Of a stretch of DNA of 64,000 nucleotides, positions 45,968-54,712 are shown piece after piece. Position 1 is the first letter of the stretch. Each line of letters begins with the position of its first letter. The translations under genes and the position numbers were made by a program. The notes below the pieces were generated by a model. That model worked only from the letters and a program-made list of their open reading frames with translations, searched no databases and was not told the origin of the DNA. The stretch lies in the NCBI RefSeq assembly GCF_965204935.1, contig NZ_CBDBFO010000002.1. The stretch is one strand, 5' to 3'. Source of the DNA: Hoeflea_A sp965204935 (GTDB taxonomy: Bacteria > Pseudomonadota > Alphaproteobacteria > Rhizobiales > Rhizobiaceae).

Positions 45968-46345
45968 TCACAACGTAATGACCTGATCCGGCGCGGCAGG
46001 TCCAAGGGCCGCATAGAGTTGCGGGAAGCAGCCGACATGAACACCGTCGACCACGTCTTTGGGCGTCACCTCACCCGTGCCGCACTGATGAAATTCGCCT
46101 TCCGCAAGATTGCGCCGCAATGCACACTGATCGCAGGCCATCAGAAGGATGTTCTTTTCGGCAGCAACGCGTGCGAGACGTTCGCCAATCGGATCGCCCT
46201 TGCGAAGGGCATAGAGATTGTCGTCAAAGAAGAACATTCCGGCCACTTCCGCGCCGTGATTGCCGTCCTCGAGCTGTGGCAGGATCATGGTCGCGAGCTT
46301 GTATGTGGCGGCCATGTCTGTGGCGAAGATATAGGCGACTTTCAT
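45968..46345 (-). CDS. DsrE family protein
   Basis: A 125-residue DsrE/F-like protein. The N-terminus KVAYIFATDMAATYKLATMI and the cysteine-containing ILLMACDQCALRRNLAEGEF, then HQCGTGEVTPKDVVDG, are as in DsrE-like sulfur-carrier relatives. Three or four cysteines (DQCALR, HQCGTG, VGCFPQ) could bind metal or sulfur. It lies between adhC and the amidase with gaps of 57 and 58 bp, so it is probably in the same operon. Function in this locus is unknown. Confidence 0.75.
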   Translation of the reverse strand: MKVAYIFATDMAATYKLATMILPQLEDGNHGAEVAGMFFFDDNLYALRKGDPIGERLARVAAEKNILLMACDQCALRRNLAEGEFHQCGTGEVTPKDVVDGVHVGCFPQLYAALGPAAPDQVITL

Positions 46346-46403
46346 GTACTGTTTCTCCGTTCGCTGCGTTCATGTTCTTTCGCGTGGTCCGGGTCACGGT
46401 CGG

Positions 46404-47825
46404 TCAGTGCGGCTCCCGTTCGAACAGTCTTTTCGCCATGACGCCCATGCGTGCCTCCACGGCTTCAAGTGCGTCGAGGATCAGGTCTTCCCGAAAGCGG
46501 CGTCCAACCACCTGGACGGCAACCGGCATTCCGTCATGCATGGCGGATGAGACGATGCCTGCCGGAATGCCCAGATAGTTCATGGCAAAGGACCACAGGC
46601 CGCAGCCAAGAACCTCCATGATGCCGTCCTTGCCTTCTGCGTCCCGGTTCCATGAATAGGTCGGCGACGGCAGGAAGGGCGTCAATACGATCGGATAGCG
46701 ATCCAGCAACAGGTTCCACTGCCGAATGTAATGGGAGCGCCGTGCCATCTGGCGCAGCAGCTCATCGGTTTCGAAAGGCGGGAAGAGTTCGAAATAGTGA
46801 TTGAAAATCCGCCTGATTTCGTCACTGCCATGCTCGTGGATGTCGGCCATCGTCAGCAGGCGGACCTCGGCCATCAAAGCGCGGTAGCCTGTCTCGCCTA
46901 TCTCGCGAATATCGGGTGTGTCGACCTCGACCACCTCATATCCCGCATCAACAAGGCAGTCCCGCGCCACATCCAGCGCTTTGATGATCGCCGGGTGCGC
47001 CTCGAACTGGTAGGTGTTTTTGGTGAACGCGACCTTTAAGGGGCCCTCCAGTGCCGGGCCATCGAACGGCACCGGCACCTGCCAGGGATCGCGCGGGTCG
47101 TATGCAATCGCGGAGCGCATGGCGAGCCGCACGTCCCGCACCTCGCGGCAGATCACGCCCTGCACCGACATCAATTGCGCGAGAATGCCGCGCTCGGCCT
47201 TTTGCGAGGGATTCCAGGCTGGCGTACGGCCAAGTCCCGGCTTTACCGTAACCGCGCCTGTCGCAGCAGAAGGAAAACGCAACGAACCTCCGATATCGTT
47301 TCCATGGGCAACCGGACCCATGCCACTCATCACGGCGGCCGAAGCGCCCCCTGATGATCCGCCGGACGATGCCCAATCGTTCCAGGGGTTGAAGGTGCGC
47401 CCGTGAAGTTCGTTGGTCGTTGTGGCGCGAAACGAGAACTCCGGTGTATTCGTGCGACCAATAACAATTGCGCCGGCTTCGGTCAGGTTCTCGACGATCG
47501 GTGCGTCGGCGGGCGCGATGATATCGGCAAAGGCCTTGACCCCGTTCGGCGTCGCCCTGCCCTTCTGATCGACGTTTTCCTTGATCGTGACCGGCACGCC
47601 GTGCAGCGGGCCGACCGGACCGGATTTCTGGAAGATGGAATCGAGGTCGCGCGCGCGGGCAACGGCTTCATCGCCCAGATCATCGACAACGGCATTGAGG
47701 TGTCCGTTTACGGCACGCATGCGGTCCACTGTGGCGCCGACAACTGCCTCTGCAGTGATTTCACCGGCGTTGATGCGTTCCGAGAGTTCGCTTGCGCTCA
47801 ACTGCCAGATCGGTGTGTCCGTCAT
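46404..47825 (-). CDS. amidase signature enzyme
   Basis: A 473-residue amidase of the Ser-cisSer-Lys family. The catalytic Lys is in VPVTIKENVDQKG, the cis-Ser in ASSGGSSGGASAAVMSG and the nucleophile Ser in GNDIGGSLRFPSAATGA. Length is usual. The substrate is unknown; amidases of this type hydrolyse diverse amides. It lies 20 bp after the small CREEGC protein in the putative zinc-responsive operon. Its presence with COG0523 genes recurs in my recollection of alphaproteobacterial Zur loci, but I cannot confirm that here. Confidence 0.9.
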   Translation of the reverse strand: MTDTPIWQLSASELSERINAGEITAEAVVGATVDRMRAVNGHLNAVVDDLGDEAVARARDLDSIFQKSGPVGPLHGVPVTIKENVDQKGRATPNGVKAFADIIAPADAPIVENLTEAGAIVIGRTNTPEFSFRATTTNELHGRTFNPWNDWASSGGSSGGASAAVMSGMGPVAHGNDIGGSLRFPSAATGAVTVKPGLGRTPAWNPSQKAERGILAQLMSVQGVICREVRDVRLAMRSAIAYDPRDPWQVPVPFDGPALEGPLKVAFTKNTYQFEAHPAIIKALDVARDCLVDAGYEVVEVDTPDIREIGETGYRALMAEVRLLTMADIHEHGSDEIRRIFNHYFELFPPFETDELLRQMARRSHYIRQWNLLLDRYPIVLTPFLPSPTYSWNRDAEGKDGIMEVLGCGLWSFAMNYLGIPAGIVSSAMHDGMPVAVQVVGRRFREDLILDALEAVEARMGVMAKRLFEREPH

Positions 47826-47845
47826 CTCAAAGGGCGCCCGGCAAA

Positions 47846-48136
47846 TTATCGGTTCTCGACTTTGATGCCGGCACCCGCAGCATCAGCGACATCCGTTCTT
47901 TTCACCTCGGCCATCGGAAGATGTATCCGTATCGAGATGATGGGCCTTTCAGGTTCCAGTATCCCGATAACCGTCTCGATGTCGGGGCAGCCTTCCTCCC
48001 GGCATGCAAGCTCCGCAACGGTCAGTGTCGCGTCCTCCGGCAGTTCCATCAACTCGCGGACCCATTGCTTGATCTCCGCCGACTTGGCCTGCAGCCTGTT
48101 CGCCTTCGGCGCGAGCGGATTGTTGAACCTTGTCAT
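47846..48136 (-). CDS. small CREEGCPDIET-motif protein
   Basis: A 96-residue protein. A helical N-half (KANRLQAKSAEIKQWVRELM) precedes a compact part with TLTVAELACREEGCPDIETV and IGILEPERPIISIRIHLPM. The paired cysteines of CREEGC could bind metal. Such small proteins accompany COG0523 GTPases, so a client or partner role is plausible, but no function is known to me. The ATG at 48136 overlaps the stop of the upstream GTPase gene as ATGA; a longer frame from 48166 would run into that gene. Confidence 0.75.
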   Translation of the reverse strand: MTRFNNPLAPKANRLQAKSAEIKQWVRELMELPEDATLTVAELACREEGCPDIETVIGILEPERPIISIRIHLPMAEVKRTDVADAAGAGIKVENR

Positions 48137-49122
48137 GCCGTCAGGACCTGTTCCTGGTCGATGCATAGCCGAAAACCTTGCTCGATGGTGTCGCGCGGCA
48201 AATCACGACCGATGAAAACAAGACGCGTGATGCGCTCTTCGTCCGCTTTCCATGACCGCTGATGGTCGCCCTCCAGCATCATGTGGACGCCTTGGATGAC
48301 GAAGCGTTCATCATCGCCTTCGAAGGCAATGATTCCCTTCATCCTCAGCATGTCGGGACCGTGATCCTGGGCAACTGACTGTATCCACGCGAAGAACCGC
48401 TCCGGATCGAGCGGAGCATCGCTCGTCAGGGAGAAACTCCTGACATGGTCGTCATGATGGTGGTGGTGGAAGTGCTTGAGGAATTCCGGTTCAACCTCGA
48501 GCACCCGATCCAGGTCAAACGCGTTTCTGCCGATCACCTTGCCTAGCGGCACCTGGCATCGCTCGCTTCGGTGGATGACGGCGGTCGGATTTATCCTGCG
48601 AATCCGCGCTTCCACATCGGCAAGTTCCTGTTCGCTGACGACATCGATTTTGTTCAAAAGTATGGTGTCAGCAAACGCCAGTTGAACCTGCGCCTCATGG
48701 GCATGGTCCAACTCTGCGAGCAGGTGCTTGGCGTCCACGACCGTGACAATCGCGTCGAGTTTCGTCTTCGATTGCACGTCTTCATCAACAATGAAGGTCT
48801 GTGCGACCGGTGCCGGATCAGCGAGACCCGTTGTTTCCACGATAATCGCATCAAAACGGTTACGGCGCTTCATGAGGCCTTCGATAATTCGGATAAGGTC
48901 ACCGCGCACAGTGCAGCAAATGCACCCGTTGTTCATTTCGAAGACTTCTTCGTCGGCGTCCACGACCAGGTCATTGTCGATGCCGATATCGCCGAATTCG
49001 TTGACGATGACCGCGTAGCGTTTGCCGTGATCTTCCGAAAGGATGCGATTGAGAAGTGTTGTCTTGCCGGCGCCCAGATAGCCGGTAAGAACGGTGACGG
49101 GTGTCCTGTCTTGAGTGTTCAT
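48133..49122 (-). CDS. COG0523 GTPase with histidine-rich loop
   Basis: A 329-residue G3E GTPase of the CobW/ZnuR type. Walker A VLTGYLGAGKTTLLNRIL, CxCC in EMNNGCICCTVRGDLIRI (Cys67, 69, 70), ETTGLADPAPVAQTF and NKID. A histidine run (LKHFHHHHHDDH, about residue 215) lies before the C-terminal CobW_C domain. The histidines probably hold zinc in reserve. It overlaps the preceding GTPase gene by 4 bases and the next gene by 4 bases, so all three are translationally coupled. Confidence 0.93.
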   Translation of the reverse strand: MNTQDRTPVTVLTGYLGAGKTTLLNRILSEDHGKRYAVIVNEFGDIGIDNDLVVDADEEVFEMNNGCICCTVRGDLIRIIEGLMKRRNRFDAIIVETTGLADPAPVAQTFIVDEDVQSKTKLDAIVTVVDAKHLLAELDHAHEAQVQLAFADTILLNKIDVVSEQELADVEARIRRINPTAVIHRSERCQVPLGKVIGRNAFDLDRVLEVEPEFLKHFHHHHHDDHVRSFSLTSDAPLDPERFFAWIQSVAQDHGPDMLRMKGIIAFEGDDERFVIQGVHMMLEGDHQRSWKADEERITRLVFIGRDLPRDTIEQGFRLCIDQEQVLTA

Positions 49123-50348
49123 GGCAGTTTCCGCGTTCTGGTGGTGAGATTGGTGAATTTGCTGTCGAGAAAAGCCGTTAGGGCGCCGTGAAAACGCTTG
49201 AACGATCCGATGAACGAAAACGGCGCTTGGTCAATCAAAGCTGAGAACAACGCACGGACCGGTTCGGGGTCCACGCCGCTGGTTATGAATACAAGGCGTG
49301 TCCTGTGATCATCATCAGGCCAGGCATCGAGCCGAACGGGATCCGACAAGGCGTGCTGAACCGCGTGGACGACAAGCGGGCAATCGGGTGTTTCTTCGGT
49401 TGCGACAATTCCCTTGACCCGCAAAAGCCGCTGCCCTGCTGATTGCTGAAGGACTGCGAGAAACTGATGAAACCGTCGCTCAGGCAACGGCCTGTCAGCA
49501 ACGATGCTGAAGGTGCGGATGCCGGGTCCGTGCCGTGAATTCGTTTCACCGGCATTCGATTGGGAAGCATGCCCGGCCTCCGTTGCCAACGCGGCTTCCA
49601 GCGCAAGCCAACCGGCCACATCCTCTCCGCGGTCGACAGCGGAATAGGGTCTCGGTGAAAACAGAGCTGAAAGGTCCGGGTCCCGGCCATCGACGATATC
49701 GGCGCTTGCATTAAGTGCACGCAGGTCATGCGAAAGAGCAGCGACATCAGCCGGCTCATCGAGAGCGGAAAGCAAATCCGTCTTTGTCAAAACAATACGG
49801 TCCGCAAAAGCAACCTGCTTCAGCGCTTCGAAATGGCCTTCAACGGATGCCAGTCCGGTCACAGCATCAAAAAGCGAAATAAACCCTGCCAGATAGAAAA
49901 CGCTGTCGACGGTCTTGTCGAACACCTTGCCGTTTCTGTTCTGGTTGGCGGACAGCGCGTTGACCAGCGGCGCCGGGTCACCCAACCCGCTCATCTCAAC
50001 GATCACGCGCGAAAATCGGCCCGTTGTGTTTTCAATGGCAGCACAGTGCAGATCGAACAGGGTGGTCCGGATGTCGGTCGTGCCCGAGCAGCAAAGGCAA
50101 CCGGTCGAAATCTGATTGATCGTGGTTTCACCCTGGCGCACCAGCAGATGATCGATGGGGACGTCGCCGAATTCGTTGATGATCACGGCAGAATCATGGA
50201 AGGCAGGATCGCTCAGAAGCCGGTTCAAAAGCGTTGATTTGCCCGCGCCGAGAAAGCCACTCAGGAGATAGACCGGTATGCGGCCACCCTCGGGTTGAGA
50301 TGCCTCACCGACTGGCCTTGCCGCCGCGCTGGGTTTGACGTGTTCCAT
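49119..50348 (-). CDS. COG0523 GTPase, divergent
   Basis: A 409-residue G3E GTPase. Walker A LLSGFLGAGKSTLLNRLLSD, NEFGDVPIDHLLV, the CxCC motif STGCLCCSGTTDIRTTL, EMSGLGDPAPLV and TKTD in place of the usual NKxD guanine motif (as in many COG0523 members). A loop of about 50 residues near residue 270 (AGHASQSNAGETNSRHGPGI) holds histidines. The ATG at 50348 is preferred to an upstream start at 50525, since the latter would lie within the NTF2-like gene. It begins 8 bp after that gene. Confidence 0.88.
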   Translation of the reverse strand: MEHVKPSAAARPVGEASQPEGGRIPVYLLSGFLGAGKSTLLNRLLSDPAFHDSAVIINEFGDVPIDHLLVRQGETTINQISTGCLCCSGTTDIRTTLFDLHCAAIENTTGRFSRVIVEMSGLGDPAPLVNALSANQNRNGKVFDKTVDSVFYLAGFISLFDAVTGLASVEGHFEALKQVAFADRIVLTKTDLLSALDEPADVAALSHDLRALNASADIVDGRDPDLSALFSPRPYSAVDRGEDVAGWLALEAALATEAGHASQSNAGETNSRHGPGIRTFSIVADRPLPERRFHQFLAVLQQSAGQRLLRVKGIVATEETPDCPLVVHAVQHALSDPVRLDAWPDDDHRTRLVFITSGVDPEPVRALFSALIDQAPFSFIGSFKRFHGALTAFLDSKFTNLTTRTRKLP

Positions 50349-50356
50349 GATGGCGA

Positions 50357-50881
50357 TCAGGCAAAGCGCGAGGAATGATGACCGGTGATCAGCCAGCGCG
50401 AGTCTATCTCTTCGAAGGTAAACAGAAAACGGGCGGGCACGGTATCCTCGCCTGTCCTTCTGCGGAAACGAAAGGTGTAGATCCCTCCAACGGCCACAGT
50501 TCCGCGCTCGCGATCGATGCGGCATTCCTCACGGTTGACGGTACAGGTCGGACCGCCGTCACCCAGAAAGAACTCGAAATAGCGACGGCGACCGTCGGCT
50601 TCGACAATGACCTCATTTGAAAGGGTTGGAACCAGAATCGCGTCAGCCGCGTAGAGATCCAAAACGGCTTCGATTTGTCCTGCAACAACCGCCTCCGTCC
50701 ACTGCTTCAGCGAAGCGCGGGCTCCATCCAAGGCAAAATCCGCTCCTTCTCCGGCACGCTCACTCGAAATCTGGGTCAAATTCTTTCCCTTGTAACCGCT
50801 CAGGACATCTCGACTGATGTAACAGGCATCCAAATGGCAAATTGGGCGGCGGAACCATGACAATTCCGTGCCCAACTGCAT
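50357..50881 (-). CDS. NTF2/SnoaL-like protein, first gene of the putative zinc-responsive unit
   Basis: A 174-residue protein with an NTF2-like fold of the SgcJ/CaMKII-association type. The core is ASLKQWTEAVVAGQIEAVLD then LYAADAILVPTLSNEV, with DGRRRYFEFFLGDGG, GIYTFRFRRR and an ending RWLITGHHSSRFA. The first 45 residues have no clear fold. Such domains bind small ligands or form dimers; the role here is unknown. It heads the seven-gene leftward unit, and a Zur-type palindrome lies 12-34 bp upstream of its ATG, which suggests tight metal control. Confidence 0.75.
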   Translation of the reverse strand: MQLGTELSWFRRPICHLDACYISRDVLSGYKGKNLTQISSERAGEGADFALDGARASLKQWTEAVVAGQIEAVLDLYAADAILVPTLSNEVIVEADGRRRYFEFFLGDGGPTCTVNREECRIDRERGTVAVGGIYTFRFRRRTGEDTVPARFLFTFEEIDSRWLITGHHSSRFA

Positions 50882-50893
50882 TCATAACCCGGA

Positions 50894-50915
50894 ATGTAAC
50901 GTTATATCATTGCAT
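50894..50915. promoter_or_regulatory. Zur-type palindrome before the seven-gene COG0523 unit
   Basis: A 22-base site with 16 symmetric positions; its core is GTAACGTTATATCATTGC (50896-50913), flanked by AT and AT. It shares 13 or more of 18 core bases with the boxes at 41977 and 41832. It lies just upstream of the ATG at 50881. Confidence 0.65.
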
Positions 50916-50960
50916 GGCGAAATCAAGACAGTGAGGCTGCGGCGGGATCCGACCCCGGGG

Positions 50961-50989
50961 CACAAAACAGGGGGGCAACGCTGTGCCCC
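50961..50989 (-). terminator. intrinsic terminator of the glyoxalase-like gene
   Basis: On the minus strand GGGGGCA pairs with TGCCCCC (50989-50983 with 50976-50970) around a 6-base loop, followed by CTGTTTTGT. It lies about 130 bp after the VOC gene stop at 51117 and protects the downstream zinc-responsive promoter from read-through. Confidence 0.55.
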
Positions 50990-51116
50990 CAAAAAAGCGC
51001 CCGGTGTGTTGCGGCAGATATGAAGGTGCCGTTCGCACCACCCGCTTTTTGCAGGACCATTGCCGCAATGGCTGATGGTCATCAGGGGGCTTCGGCCCGG
51101 GTCGAAGCGTTTGCGG

Positions 51117-51497
51117 CTAGTCCATCGAACTGATGCCGAACAGGTTGCCTTCGGTATCCTGACACAGCGATACCCAGCCATATTCACCGATCGAGAATTT
51201 CGGCCTGATCACCTTCCCGCCGGCGGCCGGGACGCGCCCCTCCTCCACCGCGCAGTCCTGCGCGGAGAAATAGACGATGGTGCCGCCGGCTCCGGGAGAC
51301 GCGTGGGGCGACTTCGTCAACGCGCCGCCGGCGCCGTAGGCGCTCATGTCCGCCGGAAAACTCATCATCCGGCTTTCGCCCGTCGGGTCACCGATCGGTT
51401 CGAGCTTGCACGCCAGCACGGTCTCGTAGAAGGCCACCGCCTGATCCAGATCGTTTACGTAGATATCGAACCATCCAACCGCGTTCATCTTGGACAT
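51117..51497 (-). CDS. VOC family (glyoxalase-like) protein
   Basis: A 126-residue single VOC module. Parts seen are AVGWFDIYVNDLDQAVAFYE, TVLACKLEPI, GTIVYFSAQDCAVEEGRV and ISSMD at the end, with FGISSMD the final strand. Paired His and Glu ligands of true glyoxalases are not all evident. It resembles CFP30B/bleomycin-resistance relatives of unknown substrate. The ATG at 51497 follows AAAGGAGTTGATA. It is downstream of an AraC regulator on the same strand with a 69-bp gap, a common pairing. Confidence 0.82.
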   Translation of the reverse strand: MSKMNAVGWFDIYVNDLDQAVAFYETVLACKLEPIGDPTGESRMMSFPADMSAYGAGGALTKSPHASPGAGGTIVYFSAQDCAVEEGRVPAAGGKVIRPKFSIGEYGWVSLCQDTEGNLFGISSMD

Positions 51498-51566
51498 TAT
51501 CAACTCCTTTCTGTCGTTGCATATGTCCACCGGGTAGCAAGCCGCTAACGGACCGTATTGTAGATT

Positions 51567-52307
51567 TCAGACATCAAACTTCCTCGAATACTGACCCGGC
51601 GTGTATCCCGTCGCCTTGCGGAAGGAGTGAATGAAATGGGACTGGTCGGCATATGAGAGGGACGGTTCGCCGTCGAGCGATTGCTGAAGCCTCAGGACTT
51701 TCAGAAAGTCGTGCGGAGAAAATCCCGTTGTCTTCTTCAGAACCCGCTGCAACTGGCGCGGCGACAACGCCGATGCCGCCGCCATATCGGCGACGGAATG
51801 GATGTCGTCGAGATTCCGGAAGATCTTCTCGGTGACATTGTTGGCGATAACCAGCCCGCTTTCTACAAGGCTCTCAACGAAGCGTATCAGCAGGGCCTTT
51901 TTGGCCGCAAAGTCCTTGCCGATCATGGACCGGTTGAGGGCGATCAGAGGCAGTGTGCCGGCATAGGTGTCTTTCACGAGCCCATAGGACGTTTCTTCAC
52001 GGCTTCCCTGCCAGACGCCGGGAAGAAGGCGGATGTTGATGAAGTGAAATGACTTGCCAAGGTTCAGTTCCTCCGAGGATGCCTGCAGCCGCGTGATCCC
52101 GGCCACGCCTGGATCGCGCTGGTCGAAAACGATGTAAGTGCAGGCATCCGGCAGCGCATGGAAACGATAATCTTCGGGCAATGGCGCCAGCGTTCGAAGC
52201 TCGATAAACCTGTGAACGATACCGCGCAGGTGATCCGGCGGCGGCGCCTCGAAGAACTGCACCGATTCAACCGCTTTGTCTTTGCCGTTTCCCTTCGGAT
52301 CGTACAT
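51567..52307 (-). CDS. AraC-family regulator
   Basis: A 246-residue regulator. The C-terminal HTH pair is SVADMAAASALSPRQLQRVL then KKTTGFSPHDFLKVLRLQQS, and LSYADQSHFIHSFRKATGYT with PGQYSRKFDV at the end. The N-domain (YRFHALPDACTYIVFDQRDP) is a DUF6597-like sensory region. The ATG at 52307 is taken; one at 52388 would add 27 residues. It probably regulates the VOC gene that follows it. Confidence 0.85.
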   Translation of the reverse strand: MYDPKGNGKDKAVESVQFFEAPPPDHLRGIVHRFIELRTLAPLPEDYRFHALPDACTYIVFDQRDPGVAGITRLQASSEELNLGKSFHFINIRLLPGVWQGSREETSYGLVKDTYAGTLPLIALNRSMIGKDFAAKKALLIRFVESLVESGLVIANNVTEKIFRNLDDIHSVADMAAASALSPRQLQRVLKKTTGFSPHDFLKVLRLQQSLDGEPSLSYADQSHFIHSFRKATGYTPGQYSRKFDV

Positions 52308-52486
52308 GCCGCACCCGCTTAAATCGCAATTTCGTTCCGCAACAACATTGTCGAACTGATTTTGTACGACAAATGCCGCTCGTTCCAATGCCCTATGCGA
52401 AATCGCACGCCGGCAAAGGGCCGAAGCAGTGTCAGGCCTTCTTCAATGCGCTGTCTGCTTTGCCACCTTGGCGGCCGAGACATGCG

Positions 52487-52966
52487 TTAGCTCTGGGGCG
52501 TATCAAGCCGGTATTTGAGAAAGCGCGCGCCGTCATATTCCACTTCGCCGACAAAATACGCTCCGATCCTGTCCAGAGCCCCACGGCTCTTTCGGGACGG
52601 CGGGAGCAGAAAGGTGACGAAGGGTATCCGCTCATCGGCAATCGCGAATTCGATCGCCTTTTGCGCTATGCGGCGTCCCAATCCAAAGAATTCCGGCTTG
52701 AGCACCAGGCCAAAGTCCCATTCGTCGCCTTCCTTCTGGAAGCCGCCCCAGCCGACATAGATCCCGTTGAACAATATGGCCCAATGCCCAAGCCCGTCGC
52801 GCTTCCAGCAGGCTTCCTTTGCCGCAACGAAACCGCGAAGCTCGGCTTCACCCCACGGTGAGCCAAGGAGAGGCATATGCTCGGCCACGCGAGGATCCGA
52901 CATATGGGACAGGATCTCTTCGGTCGAGATCGTCGGCAATCTGGCAAATGAAATTCCGGATGACAT
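52487..52966 (-). CDS. GNAT family N-acetyltransferase
   Basis: A 159-residue GNAT with the RimJ/RimL-like layout: EILSHMSDPRVAEHMPLLGS, GHWAILFNGIYVGWGGFQKE, and the acetyl-CoA motif LVLKPEFFGLGRRIAQKAIE, then GALDRIGAYFVGEVEYDG. The usual Q/RxxGxG/A is GLGRRI here. The substrate cannot be told. It stands alone, upstream of the AraC gene on the same strand. Confidence 0.82.
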   Translation of the reverse strand: MSSGISFARLPTISTEEILSHMSDPRVAEHMPLLGSPWGEAELRGFVAAKEACWKRDGLGHWAILFNGIYVGWGGFQKEGDEWDFGLVLKPEFFGLGRRIAQKAIEFAIADERIPFVTFLLPPSRKSRGALDRIGAYFVGEVEYDGARFLKYRLDTPQS

Positions 52967-53206
52967 TGGAAACCGAGACCTGTCGTTTACGGGAATTCAT
53001 GACCTGCCGAACGCCGCGTCAACGGTCTTTCCCGGCATGACCGACCGCCCGCGCCGCCGGCAACTGCACGATCACCAGCGGAAGCCTGGAGGGCTTTGAA
53101 GACTATATGCGGGACCGAGCGTGATTGCATCACGTGTCGTGCGGTTCCGGCCTGGGCGGCAGATATCGTCCGGCCAAGGCGGCGTGTTGCATCGTTTGTG
53201 GATTTT

Positions 53207-53232
53207 TGAACCTTTTCGGGCGGCCTCGCGTC
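53207..53232 (+). promoter_or_regulatory. ECF-type promoter, first Lys/Pro-repeat gene
   Basis: TGAACCTTTT (53207-53216) followed after 13 bases by GTC (53230-53232, in CGTCGAA). It is about 50 bp before the ATG at 53283. The same arrangement occurs at 54637 and, in reverse, before the sigma-factor operon at 58808. Confidence 0.7.
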
Positions 53233-53282
53233 GAACGGTTATGGCAGCGATGCCACCACTTCAAAGGACCGAGGAAACCGAC

Positions 53283-54584
53283 ATGAAACCCGTCTCATAC
53301 TTCGCGGCACTTCTGGCAGGTGTAGCCATTCTGGTTCCAATGGGATCGATTGACGCTCAGGCCGTCGACATCAAGGTCCAAAGGGCCGTGAAGGTCCATC
53401 CGAAGGCCGTTGCCAAGCCGAAGATCAAGGTCTCGCCGAAAGTTGCGGTGAAGCCGAATGTGAAGGTCAAGACGCCGAAGGTCGCCGTCAATCCGAAGAT
53501 CAAGATCGCGCCGAAAGCGGTCAAGCCGAAGATCAGGGTGAATGTCGCCGCCAAGCCGAAAAACGATTCAGCGCGGGATGCTGCCCTACCCCCGGACACG
53601 GCCGTGCCGGCTCCGTCCGCGAAGCCGACCGCATCGCAGCGTGAAATCAACATAGCCAAGGTACCGGTGCCCAAACCGCGCGAACCGCAGCCCGGTATCC
53701 AGGACGCCTTCGAAGCGAAGGAAGCCGCGAATGCTGCCGAAGCCGCGCGGGAACTCGCAGGCATGAACGACATCCGGGCGGGTGCCAATGCTGCGGGTCA
53801 GGCTCCGGGGTTTCTGTTTCCTCCGGAGTCAAACGATGACGGCAAGGACGCACCTGACGAATCTTCCTTCGGCGAAGCGAACGGCAATTCCAGCAAGCCA
53901 GCATTCGGTCCGGACTTCGTTGATCTTGGCGGCTCGGGAATTTCCTCCGAATTGTTCAACCCGGCGGGCAGGAACAGTCATTCCAACAATGCCTCCGAAC
54001 CGGGCACTCCGGGCTTTCTGAATGTGCGGAACGTCAGCGTGCACGATGCCAACCCGTCAGGCAAAAAGCCGGACAAACCGGTGACCGAGATTCCGCAAGT
54101 GGATCCGCCGCGCCAGGGCATGAGCGATCACCTTGCTATCGACATAGATGACTTCGGAAATGTGCAACATACGAGAACCAGTACGCGTGAGGACCAGACC
54201 GGCTGGACCACCATCACAACCTTTTTCGATGATGGAGCCCGTGCGCTGGAATCCTGGGATTTCGACGAAAATGGCGATCAGGTCGGCGAGACCAGATACC
54301 ACTATGTCCCACCGCCGCTCGCCGAACGCCGCGATCCCGATTCCGCGGAAGGCGGCTGGACGCCCCCCTGGATGAAAGACGACCCGAAGACCATCGCGGA
54401 CAAGGCCGACTCAATCGGTCCGGGCGGCCTGCCTTCGGCCCCGGAAGATGCGGGTCCGGGAACCGCAAGCAATACGGCACCGATCGTGTCGCAGGAACGG
54501 TTGCTCTCCCGCTATGACACGGAGCGCAACGACGGAACGTCTCCGACCCCGATCGAACCCAAGGGCGCGTGCCAGGACTGCTGA
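53283..54584 (+). CDS. secreted Lys/Pro-repeat protein with C-terminal CxxC tail (copy 1)
   Basis: A 433-residue exported protein. Signal peptide MKPVSYFAALLAGVAILVPM, cut near AQA-VDI. Residues 27-85 are irregular repeats of PK[IV]K[VI] (KPKIKVSPKVAVKP, KVKTPKVAVNPKIKI). Then a Pro/Ala linker, a predicted helix (AFEAKEAANAAEAARELAGM), a variable low-complexity region, and YD-repeat-like lines (ESWDFDENGDQVGETRYHYV). The C-terminal 30 residues (QERLLSRYDTER...SPTPIEPKGACQDC) are kept in copy 2. Start chosen for GAGGAAACCGAC just upstream. I know no family for it. It is probably under the ECF sigma factor encoded nearby. Confidence 0.85.
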   Translation: MKPVSYFAALLAGVAILVPMGSIDAQAVDIKVQRAVKVHPKAVAKPKIKVSPKVAVKPNVKVKTPKVAVNPKIKIAPKAVKPKIRVNVAAKPKNDSARDAALPPDTAVPAPSAKPTASQREINIAKVPVPKPREPQPGIQDAFEAKEAANAAEAARELAGMNDIRAGANAAGQAPGFLFPPESNDDGKDAPDESSFGEANGNSSKPAFGPDFVDLGGSGISSELFNPAGRNSHSNNASEPGTPGFLNVRNVSVHDANPSGKKPDKPVTEIPQVDPPRQGMSDHLAIDIDDFGNVQHTRTSTREDQTGWTTITTFFDDGARALESWDFDENGDQVGETRYHYVPPPLAERRDPDSAEGGWTPPWMKDDPKTIADKADSIGPGGLPSAPEDAGPGTASNTAPIVSQERLLSRYDTERNDGTSPTPIEPKGACQDC

Positions 54585-54606
54585 AGGCTTAAAGTCCGGT
54601 GATATG

Positions 54607-54637
54607 GCCTCGCCTTTCAACGGCGGGGCTTTTTTTT
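54607..54637 (+). terminator. intrinsic terminator of copy 1, abutting the copy 2 promoter
   Basis: GCCTCGCC (54607-54614) pairs with GGCGGGGC (54622-54629), one G-U pair, followed by eight T (54630-54637). The last T begins the -35 element TGAACC of the next gene, so terminator and promoter share a base run. Confidence 0.85.
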
Positions 54638-54662
54638 GAACCTTTTCGGGCGGCCTCGCGTC
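54637..54662 (+). promoter_or_regulatory. ECF-type promoter, second Lys/Pro-repeat gene
   Basis: TGAACCTTTT (54637-54646), 13-base spacer, GTC (54660-54662). It is identical to the promoter at 53207 over the whole 80-base leader. The ATG is at 54713. Confidence 0.7.
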
Positions 54663-54712
54663 GAACGGTTATGGCAGCGATGCCACCACTTCAAAGGACC
54701 GAGGAAACCGAC

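Noticed and set aside
50961..50989. GC-rich hairpin as part of the Zur operator
   Set aside because: It lies beyond the palindrome at 50894-50915, has a T-rich tail on the minus strand and fits a terminator for the glyoxalase-like gene.
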